Shown here piece by piece: positions 8,311-17,015 of a stretch of 64,000 nucleotides of DNA. Where the stretch lies: positions 1 to 64,000 of the forward strand of contig CATLAK010000018.1 of NCBI GenBank assembly GCA_949878435.1. Reading direction: 5' to 3'. A program made the position numbers and the translations under genes. How positions within the stretch are numbered: position 1 is the first letter of the stretch; each line of letters opens with the position of its first letter. The stretch comes from an uncultured Lachnospiraceae bacterium (lineage in GTDB: Bacteria > Bacillota > Clostridia > Lachnospirales > Lachnospiraceae). The notes below the pieces were generated by a model. That model worked only from the letters and a program-made list of their open reading frames with translations. It was not told the DNA's origin and did no database searches.

Positions 8311-11300
8311 ATGGCATTTGCACATCTCCACGTCCACACGGAGTACAGTCTGTTGGACGGTTCCAACAAAATAAAAGAATATGTAAAGCGGGTAAAGGAA
8401 CTTGGCATGGACAGTGCTGCCATCACGGACCACGGCGTCATGTACGGTGTCATTGATTTTTATAAGACCTGTAAGGAAGAGGGAATCAAACCCATCTTAG
8501 GCTGTGAGATTTATGTGGCGCCCAACTCCCGCTTCGATAAGGAGCTGACAGGGGGGGAGGACCGGTATTACCACCTCGTCCTGCTGGCGGAGAACAATAC
8601 AGGATATGATAATCTGATGAAGATCGTCAGCCGTGGATTTACAGAAGGCTATTACTATAAGCCCCGTGTGGATATGGAACTGCTTCGGGAGAACCATGAG
8701 GGACTCATCGCTTTGTCCGCCTGTCTGGCGGGGGAGGTGCAGCGCTATATCCAGAAAGGACTTGTGGAGGAAGCCAAAAAGGCGGCGCTGAAATACCGGG
8801 ACTGCTTTGGAAACGGCAACTTTTTCCTGGAATTGCAGGACCATGGTCTGCCGGAACAAAAGATGGTGAACACCACCCTTCTTCAAATGAGCAAGGAATT
8901 GAATATTCCCCTGGTTGCCACCAACGACGTCCATTACACTTATGCAGACGACGTAAAACCCCATGATATCCTGCTCTGCCTCCAGACAGGCAAGAAGCTG
9001 GCGGACGAGGACCGGATGCGCTACGAGGGCGGTCAGTATTATGTGAAAAGCGAGGAGGAAATGAAAGGGCTTTTCCCCTATGCGTGGGAGGCGGTGGAAA
9101 ATACCCAGCGCATTGCGGACCGCTGCCATGTGGAGATCGAGTTCGGAGTCACGAAGCTGCCGCACTTTGAGGTGCCCAAGGGGTATGATTCCTGGACTTA
9201 TCTAAATAAATTATGTTATGACGGATTAAAGGAGCGTTACGGGGAAGATGAAAATGCGCCGGCAGGGGACACCGGACAGACTTTGAAGGAACGCCTTGAT
9301 TATGAATTGAACGTCATAAAGACCATGGGCTATGTGGATTATTTCCTCATCGTGTGGGATTTTATCAATTATGCCAAAAGTAACGGCATCATGGTGGGAC
9401 CCGGGAGAGGATCGGCGGCTGGGAGCATCGTTTCCTATGCCCTCAAGATCACCAACATCGACCCCATTAAATATAACCTGCTGTTTGAGCGTTTCCTGAA
9501 TCCGGAGCGTGTATCCATGCCGGATATCGATATCGATTTCTGCTTTGAAAGACGGCAGGAAGTGATTGATTACGTGAGCCGGAAGTACGGTTCCGAAAAG
9601 GTGGTGCAGATCGTCACCTTCGGTACCTTGGCGGCAAAGGGTGTAATCAGGGACGTGGGCAGGGTAATGGATTTGCCCTATGCGTTTGTAGATTCCCTTG
9701 CAAAAATGATACCCAATGAATTGAACATCACCATAGACAGGGCACTTCAGATCAATCCTGAACTTCGCAGAACCTATGAGAGCGATCCTCAGGTGAAAGA
9801 ATTGATCGATATGAGCAAGCGGCTGGAGGGGCTGCCCAGGCATACCTCCATGCATGCAGCCGGCGTGGTAATCTGCTCAAGACCTGCGGAGGAATTGGTT
9901 CCTTTGTCCAGGGGAGCCGATGGTTCCATTACCACCCAGTTCACCATGACCACCATCGAGGAGTTAGGGCTCCTTAAAATGGACTTTCTTGGACTGCGCA
10001 CGCTGACGGTGCTTAGGGATGCGGTGGCATTGGTGGAAAAGGGAAAGGGTATCCATATCGACATCGATCACATAGATTTTGATGATAAAAAGGTGTTAGC
10101 CTCCATCGGTACAGGGCGGACGGACGGCGTGTTCCAGCTTGAAAGCGGCGGCATGAAAAGTTTTATGAAGGAGTTAAAGCCTAGGAATCTCGAGGATATC
10201 ATTGCGGGTATTTCCCTGTATCGTCCCGGTCCCATGGACTTTATCCCCAAGTATATCAAAGGGAAAAGCAATTCCGGCGCAATCACCTATTCCTGTCCGC
10301 AGCTAGAGCCGATCTTGTCCGCCACTTACGGCTGTATCGTTTATCAGGAGCAGGTCATGCAGATTGTCCGGGACTTAGGCGGTTATACCCTTGGACGAAG
10401 CGATCTGGTGCGCCGTGCCATGAGCAAGAAGAAACAGTCGGTGATGGAAAAGGAGCGTGCCAACTTCATATACGGAAACGAAGAAGAAGGGGTTCCGGGC
10501 TGTGCGGCTAATGGAATTTCAGAAAAGGTTGCTTCCCAGATTTATGATGATATGATGGATTTCGCAAAGTATGCTTTTAACAAGTCCCATGCGGCGTGCT
10601 ACGCGGTGGTGGCATATCAGACGGCGTATCTGAAATACTATTATCCGGTGGAGTTCATGGCGGCGCTTATGACCTCCGTTATCGATAATCCCAGTAAGGT
10701 GGCGGAGTACATCATGGTCTGCCGGAGCATGGGAATCACCATTCTGCCGCCGGATATCAATCAAGGGGAGAGCGGGTTTTCTGTGAGCGGAAAGGCCATC
10801 CGCTATGCGCTGACCGCCATCAAGAGCGTGGGGCGCCCTGTCATTGAGGCAGTGGTGGAAGAGCGCAGGGTGAGGGGACCTTACACTAATCTTAAGGACT
10901 TCATCACCAGAATGGCGGATAAGGAAGTGAACAAAAAGGCGATCGAGAATTTTATCAAGGCAGGCGCCTTTGACAGTCTTCCTGGCACCAGAAAGCAGTT
11001 CATGAGCGCTTATGTTCAGATCATGGATCGGATTGCCCACGATAAGAAAAATAATATGGCAGGTCAGATGAGCCTGTTTGACTTAGTCAGCGAGGAACAG
11101 AAGGAAGAATTTGACATGAAACTTCCCGAGGTAGGGGAGTACTCCAAGGAGATGACACTTGCCTTTGAAAAGGAAGTGCTGGGCATTTATATAAGCGGGC
11201 ACCCCTTAGAGGAGCAGGAAGAACTTTGGAAAAAGGGAATCACCAATACCACGGCAGACTTCCTTTTGGATGAGGAGAGTAATGAGACCAAGGTAAGGGA

Positions 11301-11802
11301 CAATGCCACAGCAGTAATCGGCGGCATGATCGCGGATAAGCGGATTAAGTATACCAAGAACGATAAGATTATGGCGTTCCTTCAGGTGGAGGATCTGGTG
11401 GGCAGTGTGGAGGTCATCGTCTTTCCAAGGGATTACGAGAAGAACAGCGAAAAGCTGACGGAGGATAACAAAGTATTTATCCGGGGGAGAGTGTCCCTTG
11501 AGGAGGATAAAGACGGAAAACTGATCTGCGAAAAAATCACAGCTTTTGATGAAATTCCGCGGAAGTTATGGATTAAATTCGGAACGAAAGAAGAGTATGA
11601 CCAAAAGGCGGAAGAGCTGCTTGCCATCCTTGCGGATTCCGACGGGAATGACAGCGTCGTCCTTTACATCGAAGAGATGAAAGCTATGAAAAAACTGCCG
11701 CCCAACAGAAATGTGTGCGCGGATGAAACGCTTTTTTCACAGTTATGCGAAAAGTACGGTAATGAAAACATAAAAATCGTCTGGGACGTGAAAAAGGATT
11801 GA
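8311..11802 (+). CDS. dnaE: DNA polymerase III alpha subunit (DnaE type)
   Basis: A replicative C-family DNA polymerase of 1163 residues, the usual length for DnaE; in Firmicutes it works beside PolC. It begins with the PHP domain (HLHVHTEYSLLDG at residues 5-17). The palm carries GRGSAAGSIV near 363 and the catalytic aspartates in PDIDIDF (residues 404-410). Helix-hairpin-helix and OB-fold regions follow; the OB fold is near residues 1000-1090 (AVIGGMIADKRIKYTKNDK). Start ATG 8311 follows GGAGG; an upstream in-frame GTG would add ten residues without a ribosome site. pfkA follows after 52 bases, and dnaE-pfkA linkage is common in Firmicutes. Confidence 0.97.
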   Translation: MAFAHLHVHTEYSLLDGSNKIKEYVKRVKELGMDSAAITDHGVMYGVIDFYKTCKEEGIKPILGCEIYVAPNSRFDKELTGGEDRYYHLVLLAENNTGYDNLMKIVSRGFTEGYYYKPRVDMELLRENHEGLIALSACLAGEVQRYIQKGLVEEAKKAALKYRDCFGNGNFFLELQDHGLPEQKMVNTTLLQMSKELNIPLVATNDVHYTYADDVKPHDILLCLQTGKKLADEDRMRYEGGQYYVKSEEEMKGLFPYAWEAVENTQRIADRCHVEIEFGVTKLPHFEVPKGYDSWTYLNKLCYDGLKERYGEDENAPAGDTGQTLKERLDYELNVIKTMGYVDYFLIVWDFINYAKSNGIMVGPGRGSAAGSIVSYALKITNIDPIKYNLLFERFLNPERVSMPDIDIDFCFERRQEVIDYVSRKYGSEKVVQIVTFGTLAAKGVIRDVGRVMDLPYAFVDSLAKMIPNELNITIDRALQINPELRRTYESDPQVKELIDMSKRLEGLPRHTSMHAAGVVICSRPAEELVPLSRGADGSITTQFTMTTIEELGLLKMDFLGLRTLTVLRDAVALVEKGKGIHIDIDHIDFDDKKVLASIGTGRTDGVFQLESGGMKSFMKELKPRNLEDIIAGISLYRPGPMDFIPKYIKGKSNSGAITYSCPQLEPILSATYGCIVYQEQVMQIVRDLGGYTLGRSDLVRRAMSKKKQSVMEKERANFIYGNEEEGVPGCAANGISEKVASQIYDDMMDFAKYAFNKSHAACYAVVAYQTAYLKYYYPVEFMAALMTSVIDNPSKVAEYIMVCRSMGITILPPDINQGESGFSVSGKAIRYALTAIKSVGRPVIEAVVEERRVRGPYTNLKDFITRMADKEVNKKAIENFIKAGAFDSLPGTRKQFMSAYVQIMDRIAHDKKNNMAGQMSLFDLVSEEQKEEFDMKLPEVGEYSKEMTLAFEKEVLGIYISGHPLEEQEELWKKGITNTTADFLLDEESNETKVRDNATAVIGGMIADKRIKYTKNDKIMAFLQVEDLVGSVEVIVFPRDYEKNSEKLTEDNKVFIRGRVSLEEDKDGKLICEKITAFDEIPRKLWIKFGTKEEYDQKAEELLAILADSDGNDSVVLYIEEMKAMKKLPPNRNVCADETLFSQLCEKYGNENIKIVWDVKKD

Positions 11803-11854
11803 AAATGGCATAAAATGGGGTTAAAATAGACAACAGAAAGGATGGTACCTACTT

Positions 11855-12829
11855 ATGGCAAAAGAAATTAAAACCATCGGTGTTCTGACCAGCGGCGGCG
11901 ATGCACCGGGAATGAATGCGGCAATCCGTGCCATTGTACGTAAAGCAATTGGAAACGGCGTGAAGGTAAAGGGCATCAAAAAGGGCTATCAGGGTCTTTT
12001 GAATGAAGAAATCGTGGATATGGAGAAGAAGGATGTTTCTGACACGATTCAAAGAGGCGGCACCATATTAGGTACGGCACGCTGCCCGGAATTTAAAAAT
12101 GAGGATGTTCAGGAGAGAGCGGCAGATATATGCAGGAAGCATGGCATTGACGGAATGGTGGTGATCGGAGGCGACGGCTCCTATCGGGGGGCACAGGCGC
12201 TGGCTAAGCAGGGGATCAACACCATAGGGATTCCGGGAACGATTGATTTGGATATCGCCTGCACGGAATATACCATCGGATTTGACACTGCCATCAATAC
12301 AGCGATGCAGGCAATCGACAAGGTAAGGGATACTTCGTCCTCCCACGAGAGATGCAGCATCATTGAGGTTATGGGAAGAAATGCCGGATATATTGCACTC
12401 TGGTGCGGCGTAGCCAACGGTGCAGAGGATATTCTCCTTCCCGAAAAATATGATTTCAATGAGCAGAACATCATTAACAACATTATTAATAACCGTAAGA
12501 GAGGCAAGACGCATCATATCATCGTAAACGCAGAAGGAATCGGACATTCCACCTCTATGGCGCGGAGAATCGAGGCGGCGACGGGAATCGAGACCAGAGC
12601 CACGATTCTAGGGTACATGCAAAGGGGCGGTTCACCTACCTGTAAGGATCGGTTTTACGCTTCCATCATGGGCGCTTATGCCGCAGATATCTTGTGCGAA
12701 GGCAAGACCAACAGAGTGGTGGGCTACAAAAAGGGAGAGTTCGTGGACTTCGATATAGAAGAGGCACTGAATATGCAGAAGATGATTCCGGAGTATCAGT
12801 TCCAGGTCAGCAAATTGCTGTCGCAGTAG
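11855..12829 (+). CDS. pfkA: ATP-dependent 6-phosphofructokinase
   Basis: Phosphorylates fructose 6-phosphate to the 1,6-bisphosphate, the committed step of glycolysis. At 324 residues it matches bacterial PfkA. GVLTSGGDAPGMNAAIR forms the ATP-binding start; GGDGSYRGA has the glycine typical of ATP-using rather than pyrophosphate-using enzymes. The catalytic loop reads TIDLD (residues 129-133), keeping both aspartates but with leucine where asparagine is usual, followed by IACTEYTIGFDTA where the family commonly has a PGTD-type segment. MGR and the C-terminal GGSPTCKDR are present. Start ATG 11855 follows AGAAAGGATGG. Probably co-transcribed with dnaE. Confidence 0.96.
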   Translation: MAKEIKTIGVLTSGGDAPGMNAAIRAIVRKAIGNGVKVKGIKKGYQGLLNEEIVDMEKKDVSDTIQRGGTILGTARCPEFKNEDVQERAADICRKHGIDGMVVIGGDGSYRGAQALAKQGINTIGIPGTIDLDIACTEYTIGFDTAINTAMQAIDKVRDTSSSHERCSIIEVMGRNAGYIALWCGVANGAEDILLPEKYDFNEQNIINNIINNRKRGKTHHIIVNAEGIGHSTSMARRIEAATGIETRATILGYMQRGGSPTCKDRFYASIMGAYAADILCEGKTNRVVGYKKGEFVDFDIEEALNMQKMIPEYQFQVSKLLSQ

Positions 12830-12855
12830 CTTGTACTATAAAAATATTTGTAAAA

Positions 12856-12912
12856 AGTATACCGACCCTCAAAAGGCAGATGCGGAATCTGGCGATTGAA
12901 GGTCGGTATTAT
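12856..12912 (+). other. inverted repeat between pfkA and the rRNA methyltransferase
   Basis: GTATACCGACC near 12856 and GGTCGGTATTATAC near 12899-12912 can pair across about 30 bases. There is no T-run after it, so it is not a clear terminator; it may be a processing site or a weak regulatory hairpin. Confidence 0.35.
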
Positions 12913-12943
12913 ACTAAAAGGGAACGTGTAAGGGAGGAAGCAA

Positions 12944-13810
12944 ATGATCAGCAGCACAGCAAATGGAAAGATCAAACAGGTGGTGACGCTGCGTGACAAG
13001 AGCCGCGCACGGAACCGGGAAGGGCTTTTCGTGGCGGAAGGCATAAAGATGTTTATGGAGGCGCCGTCTGACCGGTTAAGAGAGGTATACTGCAGCGAAG
13101 GGTTCTGGAAACAGGTTCAAAGCAAGGATGCTGGGCATGCGGAGATTTGGGAAAAGCTGCGGTGCTGCGGGGAGAAGAAAATCCTTGTGGAGCAAGTGTC
13201 GGAGGAAGTCTTCAGGTATGCGTCAGATACCCAGACTCCTCAGGGAATCTTATTCGTGATGGAGCAGATGTCCTATTCTTTGAAAGAAATAGTTGAGAAA
13301 GCTGCTGTAAGAGAAAAAGAGGGTGGCAGGATACCAATGTTCTTGCTTCTGGAGGACATTCAGGACCCGGGGAATCTGGGAACTATGATTCGGACAGGCG
13401 AGGGAGCGGGCGTGGATGGAATCATTATGAGTAAAGGAACAGTGGATATTTATAATCCTAAGACCATACGCGCTACCATGGGCTCCCTGTACAGAGTCCC
13501 CTTTGTCTATGTGCAGGAGTTATCTGAAGCAATCCGGCTTTTGCAGGAGAATCATACTACCGTCTATGCGGCGCATTTGAGAGGGAAGCAGTATTTCGAT
13601 GAGATTGCTTATGAAGGAGGAAGCGCCTTTTTGATTGGAAATGAAGGAAAAGGACTTACAGCGGAAGTATCGGAGCAGGCGGACTGTTATCTTAAGATAC
13701 CCATGGAGGGAAAGCTGGAATCTTTAAATGCATCTGTGGCGGCTGCGCTGCTTATGTATCAGGCTGCGGGGGATGGAAGAAAAAGAAATATGAACGGACA
13801 GCAAAAGTGA
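12944..13810 (+). CDS. TrmH/SpoU-family RNA 2'-O-methyltransferase
   Basis: A 288-residue SPOUT-class RNA methyltransferase using S-adenosylmethionine, probably acting on rRNA. The N-terminal substrate-binding region contains REGLFVAEGIKMFMEA. The C-terminal knotted domain has all three SpoU motifs: EDIQDPGNLGTMIRT (motif 1), FLIGNEGKGL (motif 2) and IPMEGKLESLNASVAAALLMY (motif 3). Start ATG 12944 follows AGGGAGGAAGC. The exact RNA target cannot be told from sequence alone. It lies between pfkA and proC without strong terminators. Confidence 0.92.
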   Translation: MISSTANGKIKQVVTLRDKSRARNREGLFVAEGIKMFMEAPSDRLREVYCSEGFWKQVQSKDAGHAEIWEKLRCCGEKKILVEQVSEEVFRYASDTQTPQGILFVMEQMSYSLKEIVEKAAVREKEGGRIPMFLLLEDIQDPGNLGTMIRTGEGAGVDGIIMSKGTVDIYNPKTIRATMGSLYRVPFVYVQELSEAIRLLQENHTTVYAAHLRGKQYFDEIAYEGGSAFLIGNEGKGLTAEVSEQADCYLKIPMEGKLESLNASVAAALLMYQAAGDGRKRNMNGQQK

Positions 13811-13869
13811 GAGCTTTCAGTTCGCTCTATGTGAGTAAATTATATTAAAAAAAAGGAAGGAATAAGCAA

Positions 13870-14664
13870 ATGAAAATAGGATTTATCGGACTTGGAAATA
13901 TGGCAAAGGCAATGATTGGCGGAATGCTTGCAAAGGGCATGGCAGAGCCGGCGGATATTTTAGGATCAGCCAGAACGCAGGAGACGGGCAGGGCTGTCAG
14001 GGAAACATATGGAATTGAAATCCTGGGAAGCAATGCGGCGGTGGCAGCAGAGGCGGACATGCTGATTCTGGCGGTAAAGCCGCAGATGTTTGGAAGCGTC
14101 ATTCCTGAAATCAGGGATTGCATAAAAAATGACGCCATTATCATAAGCATCGCTGCGGGAAAGACCATGGCACAGATAGAAGATGCTTTTGGAAAGAGCA
14201 TCAAGCTGGTGCGCTGCATGCCCAACACGCCTGCTATGGTGGGCGAGGGATGCAGTGGCGTGTGCAGAAATGAGAATGTGACAGACCAAGAGATGAAGGG
14301 ATGTATGGAACTGCTTGAGAGCTTTGGCATCGCAGAGGAGGTGCCGGAAAAACTGATGGATGCAGTGGTAGGCGTCAGTGGCAGCTCTCCTGCGTTTGTC
14401 TTTCTGTTTCTTGAGGCACTGGCGGACGGGGCAGTGAAAGCAGGCATGCCCAGGAGCCAGGCATACCGCTTCGCGGCGCAGACAGTGCTTGGAAGCGCCA
14501 GGTTGATGCTTGAGACGGGAAAGCATCCGGGGGAGCTTAAGGATATGGTGTGCTCACCGGCGGGAACCACCATTGAGGGCGTGCAGGTTTTGGAGGACTT
14601 AGGTCTGCGCAGCGCTGTGATGAGCGCCGTAGATGCGTGTGTAAAAAAATCGGAAAGCATGTAA
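13870..14664 (+). CDS. proC: pyrroline-5-carboxylate reductase
   Basis: Last step of proline synthesis, reducing pyrroline-5-carboxylate with NAD(P)H. The 264-residue protein starts with the Rossmann motif GFIGLGNMAKAM. It has the VKPQ segment and RCMPNTPAMVGEG, and ends with the family signature around GELKDMVCSPAGTTIEGV. Length is normal. AAGGAAGG precedes ATG 13870. A new promoter begins shortly downstream. Confidence 0.96.
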   Translation: MKIGFIGLGNMAKAMIGGMLAKGMAEPADILGSARTQETGRAVRETYGIEILGSNAAVAAEADMLILAVKPQMFGSVIPEIRDCIKNDAIIISIAAGKTMAQIEDAFGKSIKLVRCMPNTPAMVGEGCSGVCRNENVTDQEMKGCMELLESFGIAEEVPEKLMDAVVGVSGSSPAFVFLFLEALADGAVKAGMPRSQAYRFAAQTVLGSARLMLETGKHPGELKDMVCSPAGTTIEGVQVLEDLGLRSAVMSAVDACVKKSESM

Positions 14665-14734
14665 AAAAAATGTAATATATTTGGATTATTTTGGTACAAA
14701 AAAAACGGAAAGCCGCGGTGGAAAATCCCGAAAC

Positions 14735-14763
14735 TTGACAAAACTGGGTTTATTTGCTAATAT
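14735..14763 (+). promoter_or_regulatory. promoter of the SH3/SleB-like hydrolase
   Basis: TTGACA (14735-14740) and TAATAT (14758-14763) with 17-base spacing; the leader to the start codon is about 85 bases. Confidence 0.75.
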
Positions 14764-14852
14764 AGTTCACATACCTGTTGTAATAAATTTGTAACATATA
14801 GCATATGTATATAAGTGTGCATTGAAATACAATATATTGTGGAGGTAGCAAA

Positions 14853-15932
14853 ATGAACCGGAGAAATAGACTGCTGGCAGCGGCGGCAGGTGTGTGTACC
14901 ACCCTGTTTTTTCTTTCAGCAGAGGAAATAACCGTTCAGGCAAGTGAAAAAGAAGGCTATGATTTTTTTGGTGTGGGTGTGGCTGAAGTCCTCGATCCCA
15001 GTGCAATCAGCAATGAGCAGCCGGTGGAAGAACAGGAAGAACTGAACATCAACCAGAAATTTGAAGTCGAAAAGGAAAGAATGGAACAGGAACTGACCAT
15101 GGCCAATGTGCAGAACGCGCTTAACATCAGGGCTCAGGCCAGTGAAGATTCTGAAAAAGTAGGACTTTTATATAAGGACTGCGGCGGTACCATTTTGGAG
15201 CGCAAGGATGGCTGGACAAAGTTAAAATCCGGCAATGTGATTGGCTGGGCAAAGGACGAGTACCTTTTGTTCGGAGAAGATGCCAAGGATATGGCGGAAG
15301 ATGTGGGAAACTGGATCGTCACCCTGGACTCGTCAGCTGTCCGTGTGAGAATGGAACCAAGCGAAAAGGCGGATGTATACGGACTGCTGGCATATGAAGA
15401 TTCCGTGGAATTTATTGAGACGGTGAAGGACGGCTGGATCAGCGTTGATTTCAACGATGAGATCGGATACGTAAATTCAGAGTATGTCAATGTAAGATAC
15501 CACATTGACGAAGCCGAGAGCATGGAAGTCATAAGGGCTAGGGAACGGGAAGAAGCAGAGCGTAAGCGCAGGGCTAACCGAGGAGCAGTGGCAGCGGATG
15601 CCGATGAACTGCGGCTTTTAGGAGCGCTGATTTATTGCGAAGCGGGCAACCAGTCCTATGAGGGAATGGTAGGCGTAGGAGCAGTGGTCATGAACCGCGT
15701 AAGAAGCGGCGCTTATCCGAATACGATTCATTCTGTTATCTATGCGTCGGGGCAGTTTACCCCGGCTATGACCGGAAAGGTGGCAAGGGTCTACGAAGGA
15801 AACGTGCCGGATGCCTGCATGCAGGCGGCACAGGCGGCAATCAATGGAGAAACTACCGTGGGAGGCGCCACACACTTTAGGCGCGCCGGCAAACGGGAGG
15901 GATTCGTTTTGGGAGACCACGTATTCTGGTAA
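14853..15932 (+). CDS. secreted cell-wall hydrolase with two SH3-like domains and a SleB-type catalytic domain
   Basis: A 359-residue exported protein: a signal peptide spans residues 1-31 (RRNR then a hydrophobic run, likely cut near VQA). Two bacterial SH3-like repeats follow, at about 85-140 (ANVQNALNIRAQASEDSEKVG) and 150-215 (LDSSAVRVRMEPSEKADVYG), which should hold it to peptidoglycan. After a charged linker the C-terminal domain from about 250 is Hydrolase_2/SleB-like: LGALIYCEAGNQSYEGMVGV with its catalytic glutamate, then AVVMNRV, QFTPAM and THFRRAG. SleB relatives are spore-cortex lytic transglycosylases; this domain order is also used for vegetative wall turnover. Start ATG 14853 follows TGGAGG. 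Confidence 0.88.
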   Translation: MNRRNRLLAAAAGVCTTLFFLSAEEITVQASEKEGYDFFGVGVAEVLDPSAISNEQPVEEQEELNINQKFEVEKERMEQELTMANVQNALNIRAQASEDSEKVGLLYKDCGGTILERKDGWTKLKSGNVIGWAKDEYLLFGEDAKDMAEDVGNWIVTLDSSAVRVRMEPSEKADVYGLLAYEDSVEFIETVKDGWISVDFNDEIGYVNSEYVNVRYHIDEAESMEVIRAREREEAERKRRANRGAVAADADELRLLGALIYCEAGNQSYEGMVGVGAVVMNRVRSGAYPNTIHSVIYASGQFTPAMTGKVARVYEGNVPDACMQAAQAAINGETTVGGATHFRRAGKREGFVLGDHVFW

Positions 15933-15950
15933 AAATATGGATGGGTTTGT

Positions 15951-15987
15951 GGGCATCACGATTTGCGGGAGGTAAGTCGTGGTGCCC
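15951..15987 (+). terminator. hairpin after the wall hydrolase, weak terminator
   Basis: GGGCATCACG (15951-15960) pairs with CGTGGTGCCC (15978-15987), with one G-T. Only two T follow, so termination efficiency is uncertain. Confidence 0.4.
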
Positions 15988-16079
15988 TTATCCCTATAGC
16001 GCCGCCACTGCCGGAGAATGCCTTGCGCCCATACCGTTCCGCACTGTTACGTTTATGCCATATAAAAAGTCATTTTTTA

Positions 16080-16110
16080 TTGACATTTAAGAACTGTATG
16101 TTATTATATT
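16080..16110 (+). promoter_or_regulatory. promoter of the ToxI-like RNA
   Basis: TTGACA (16080-16085) is followed by TTATAT/TATATT at 16104-16110, an 18-19 base spacing. The start of transcription would fall right at the beginning of the ToxI-like repeat. Confidence 0.65.
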
Positions 16111-16111
16111 T

Positions 16112-16206
16112 TTAGGGTGAGTCCTACCTATAAGTGGAAGTTGTAAAAGCGATGGGACCGCCGATGGTGGTTTCACATTATGGCTATGCCTTATGGCATA
16201 GCCATA
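16112..16206 (+). ncRNA. ToxI-like antitoxin RNA of a type III toxin-antitoxin system, with its terminator
   Basis: The segment from 16114 reads AGGGTGAGTCCTACCTATAA then GTGGAAGTTGTAAAA, matching position by position the layout of known ToxI repeats as I recall them (AGGTGA, CTACCT, TAAGTG, then an A-rich end). The AGG/CCT stem that begins the ToxI pseudoknot is present. Only one such unit is visible, where characterised loci have two or more. A second stem ACCGCC-GAT-GGTGGT follows (about 16157-16171). A perfect 12-bp hairpin TATGGCTATGCC/GGCATAGCCATA (16179-16190 and 16195-16206) sits between RNA and toxin gene, as the ToxI-ToxN attenuator does. Confidence 0.65.
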
Positions 16207-16246
16207 TTTATATAATTTCTGAAATTCAAAAGTTAATGAGGTGCAA

Positions 16247-16774
16247 ATGAAGCAAGAAAGATTAAACCTGTATCTGATGGACATGAAATACATACGGAAT
16301 CTGCATAGAGCAGACGATAAAGTATCTTCGGTTTCACCACAGATAGGGAAGCAGCATCGTATTTATGTAGGGATTATTGTTTTGTGTAATAACAGAAAAT
16401 ATCTCATCCCGCTTTCCCATGCTGTTGTAAAACATACGAAAATGAAGCCGAGGGCTGATTTTGACAAGATATTTGACAGAAAGGGCAAACTGATCGGTGT
16501 CCTTAATTATAATCTTATGATTCCAGTTGAGGAGGCTCAGATATACAAAGTCAATCTAAAATCTGATTCGAACGATTCTGTAAGTGAGCGTCACTATAAG
16601 CAGCTGTGTATAGATGAACTAGCGTGGTGCAGAAAAAATCAGGAAATAATTGTAAATAAGGCTAACTGTTTGTACGATTTGTGCCGAGGTGAATCCGGGT
16701 ATAAAGGGAAAGCAAGGTGTCTTGATTTTGCGAAACTGGAACAGATATGTGATAAGTACAATTCCCGGTTTTAA
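16247..16774 (+). CDS. ToxN/AbiQ-family type III toxin endoribonuclease
   Basis: A 175-residue RNase-like toxin related to ToxN, AbiQ and CptN. These cleave cellular and their own antitoxin RNA and can abort phage infection. Family hallmarks are visible: LYLMDMKYIRNLHRADDKV at the start (the KYI..L...D.KV pattern), YVGIIVLCNNRKYLIPLSH (the GI...KY..PL strand pair), GKLIGVLNYNLMIPV, and HYKQLCIDELAWCRKNQE near the end. ATG 16247 lies close behind GAGGTG (16238-16243); GTG 16241 overlaps that site. It lies just below a ToxI-like RNA and terminator. It splits a housekeeping block, a sign of horizontal arrival. The nearest subfamily (ToxN versus CptN) cannot be settled here. Confidence 0.82.
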   Translation: MKQERLNLYLMDMKYIRNLHRADDKVSSVSPQIGKQHRIYVGIIVLCNNRKYLIPLSHAVVKHTKMKPRADFDKIFDRKGKLIGVLNYNLMIPVEEAQIYKVNLKSDSNDSVSERHYKQLCIDELAWCRKNQEIIVNKANCLYDLCRGESGYKGKARCLDFAKLEQICDKYNSRF

Positions 16775-16835
16775 AAAGAGCGAAAATACCCTTGTCTGTC
16801 ACATAATAGGGCATGATATGTCTCCCGTCCTAGAC

Positions 16836-16880
16836 GTAACAGTTCAGCCTGCCCTCCTGTACTTGCAGGCTGAACCGTTA
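16836..16880 (+). terminator. long hairpin after the toxin gene
   Basis: GTTCAGCCTGC (16842-16852) pairs perfectly with GCAGGCTGAAC (16865-16875), extended by TAAC/GTTA outside. T residues come only about 15 bases later, so it may be a terminator of modest strength or a boundary structure of the inserted locus. Confidence 0.5.
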
Positions 16881-16909
16881 CTCCTAGCCTTCCATTTTTT
16901 GCATTATAG

Positions 16910-16938
16910 TTGCCTACTTTACGTTTGTGTAGTAAAAT
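16910..16938 (+). promoter_or_regulatory. promoter of the nfeD-SPFH pair
   Basis: TTGCCT (16910-16915) and TAAAAT (16933-16938) with 17-base spacing. Confidence 0.6.
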
Positions 16939-17015
16939 ATTTTTAATGGTCAGCAGCGGCAAAATTGTAATGCTGTCCATAATATTAGTATAAGGCTATC
17001 ATCAAGGAGGGTAAA

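Noticed and set aside
16100-16206. CRISPR-like repeat or plain terminator before the 16247 gene
   Set aside because: There is no spaced repeat series; the ToxI-like layout together with a ToxN-family gene explains the segment better.
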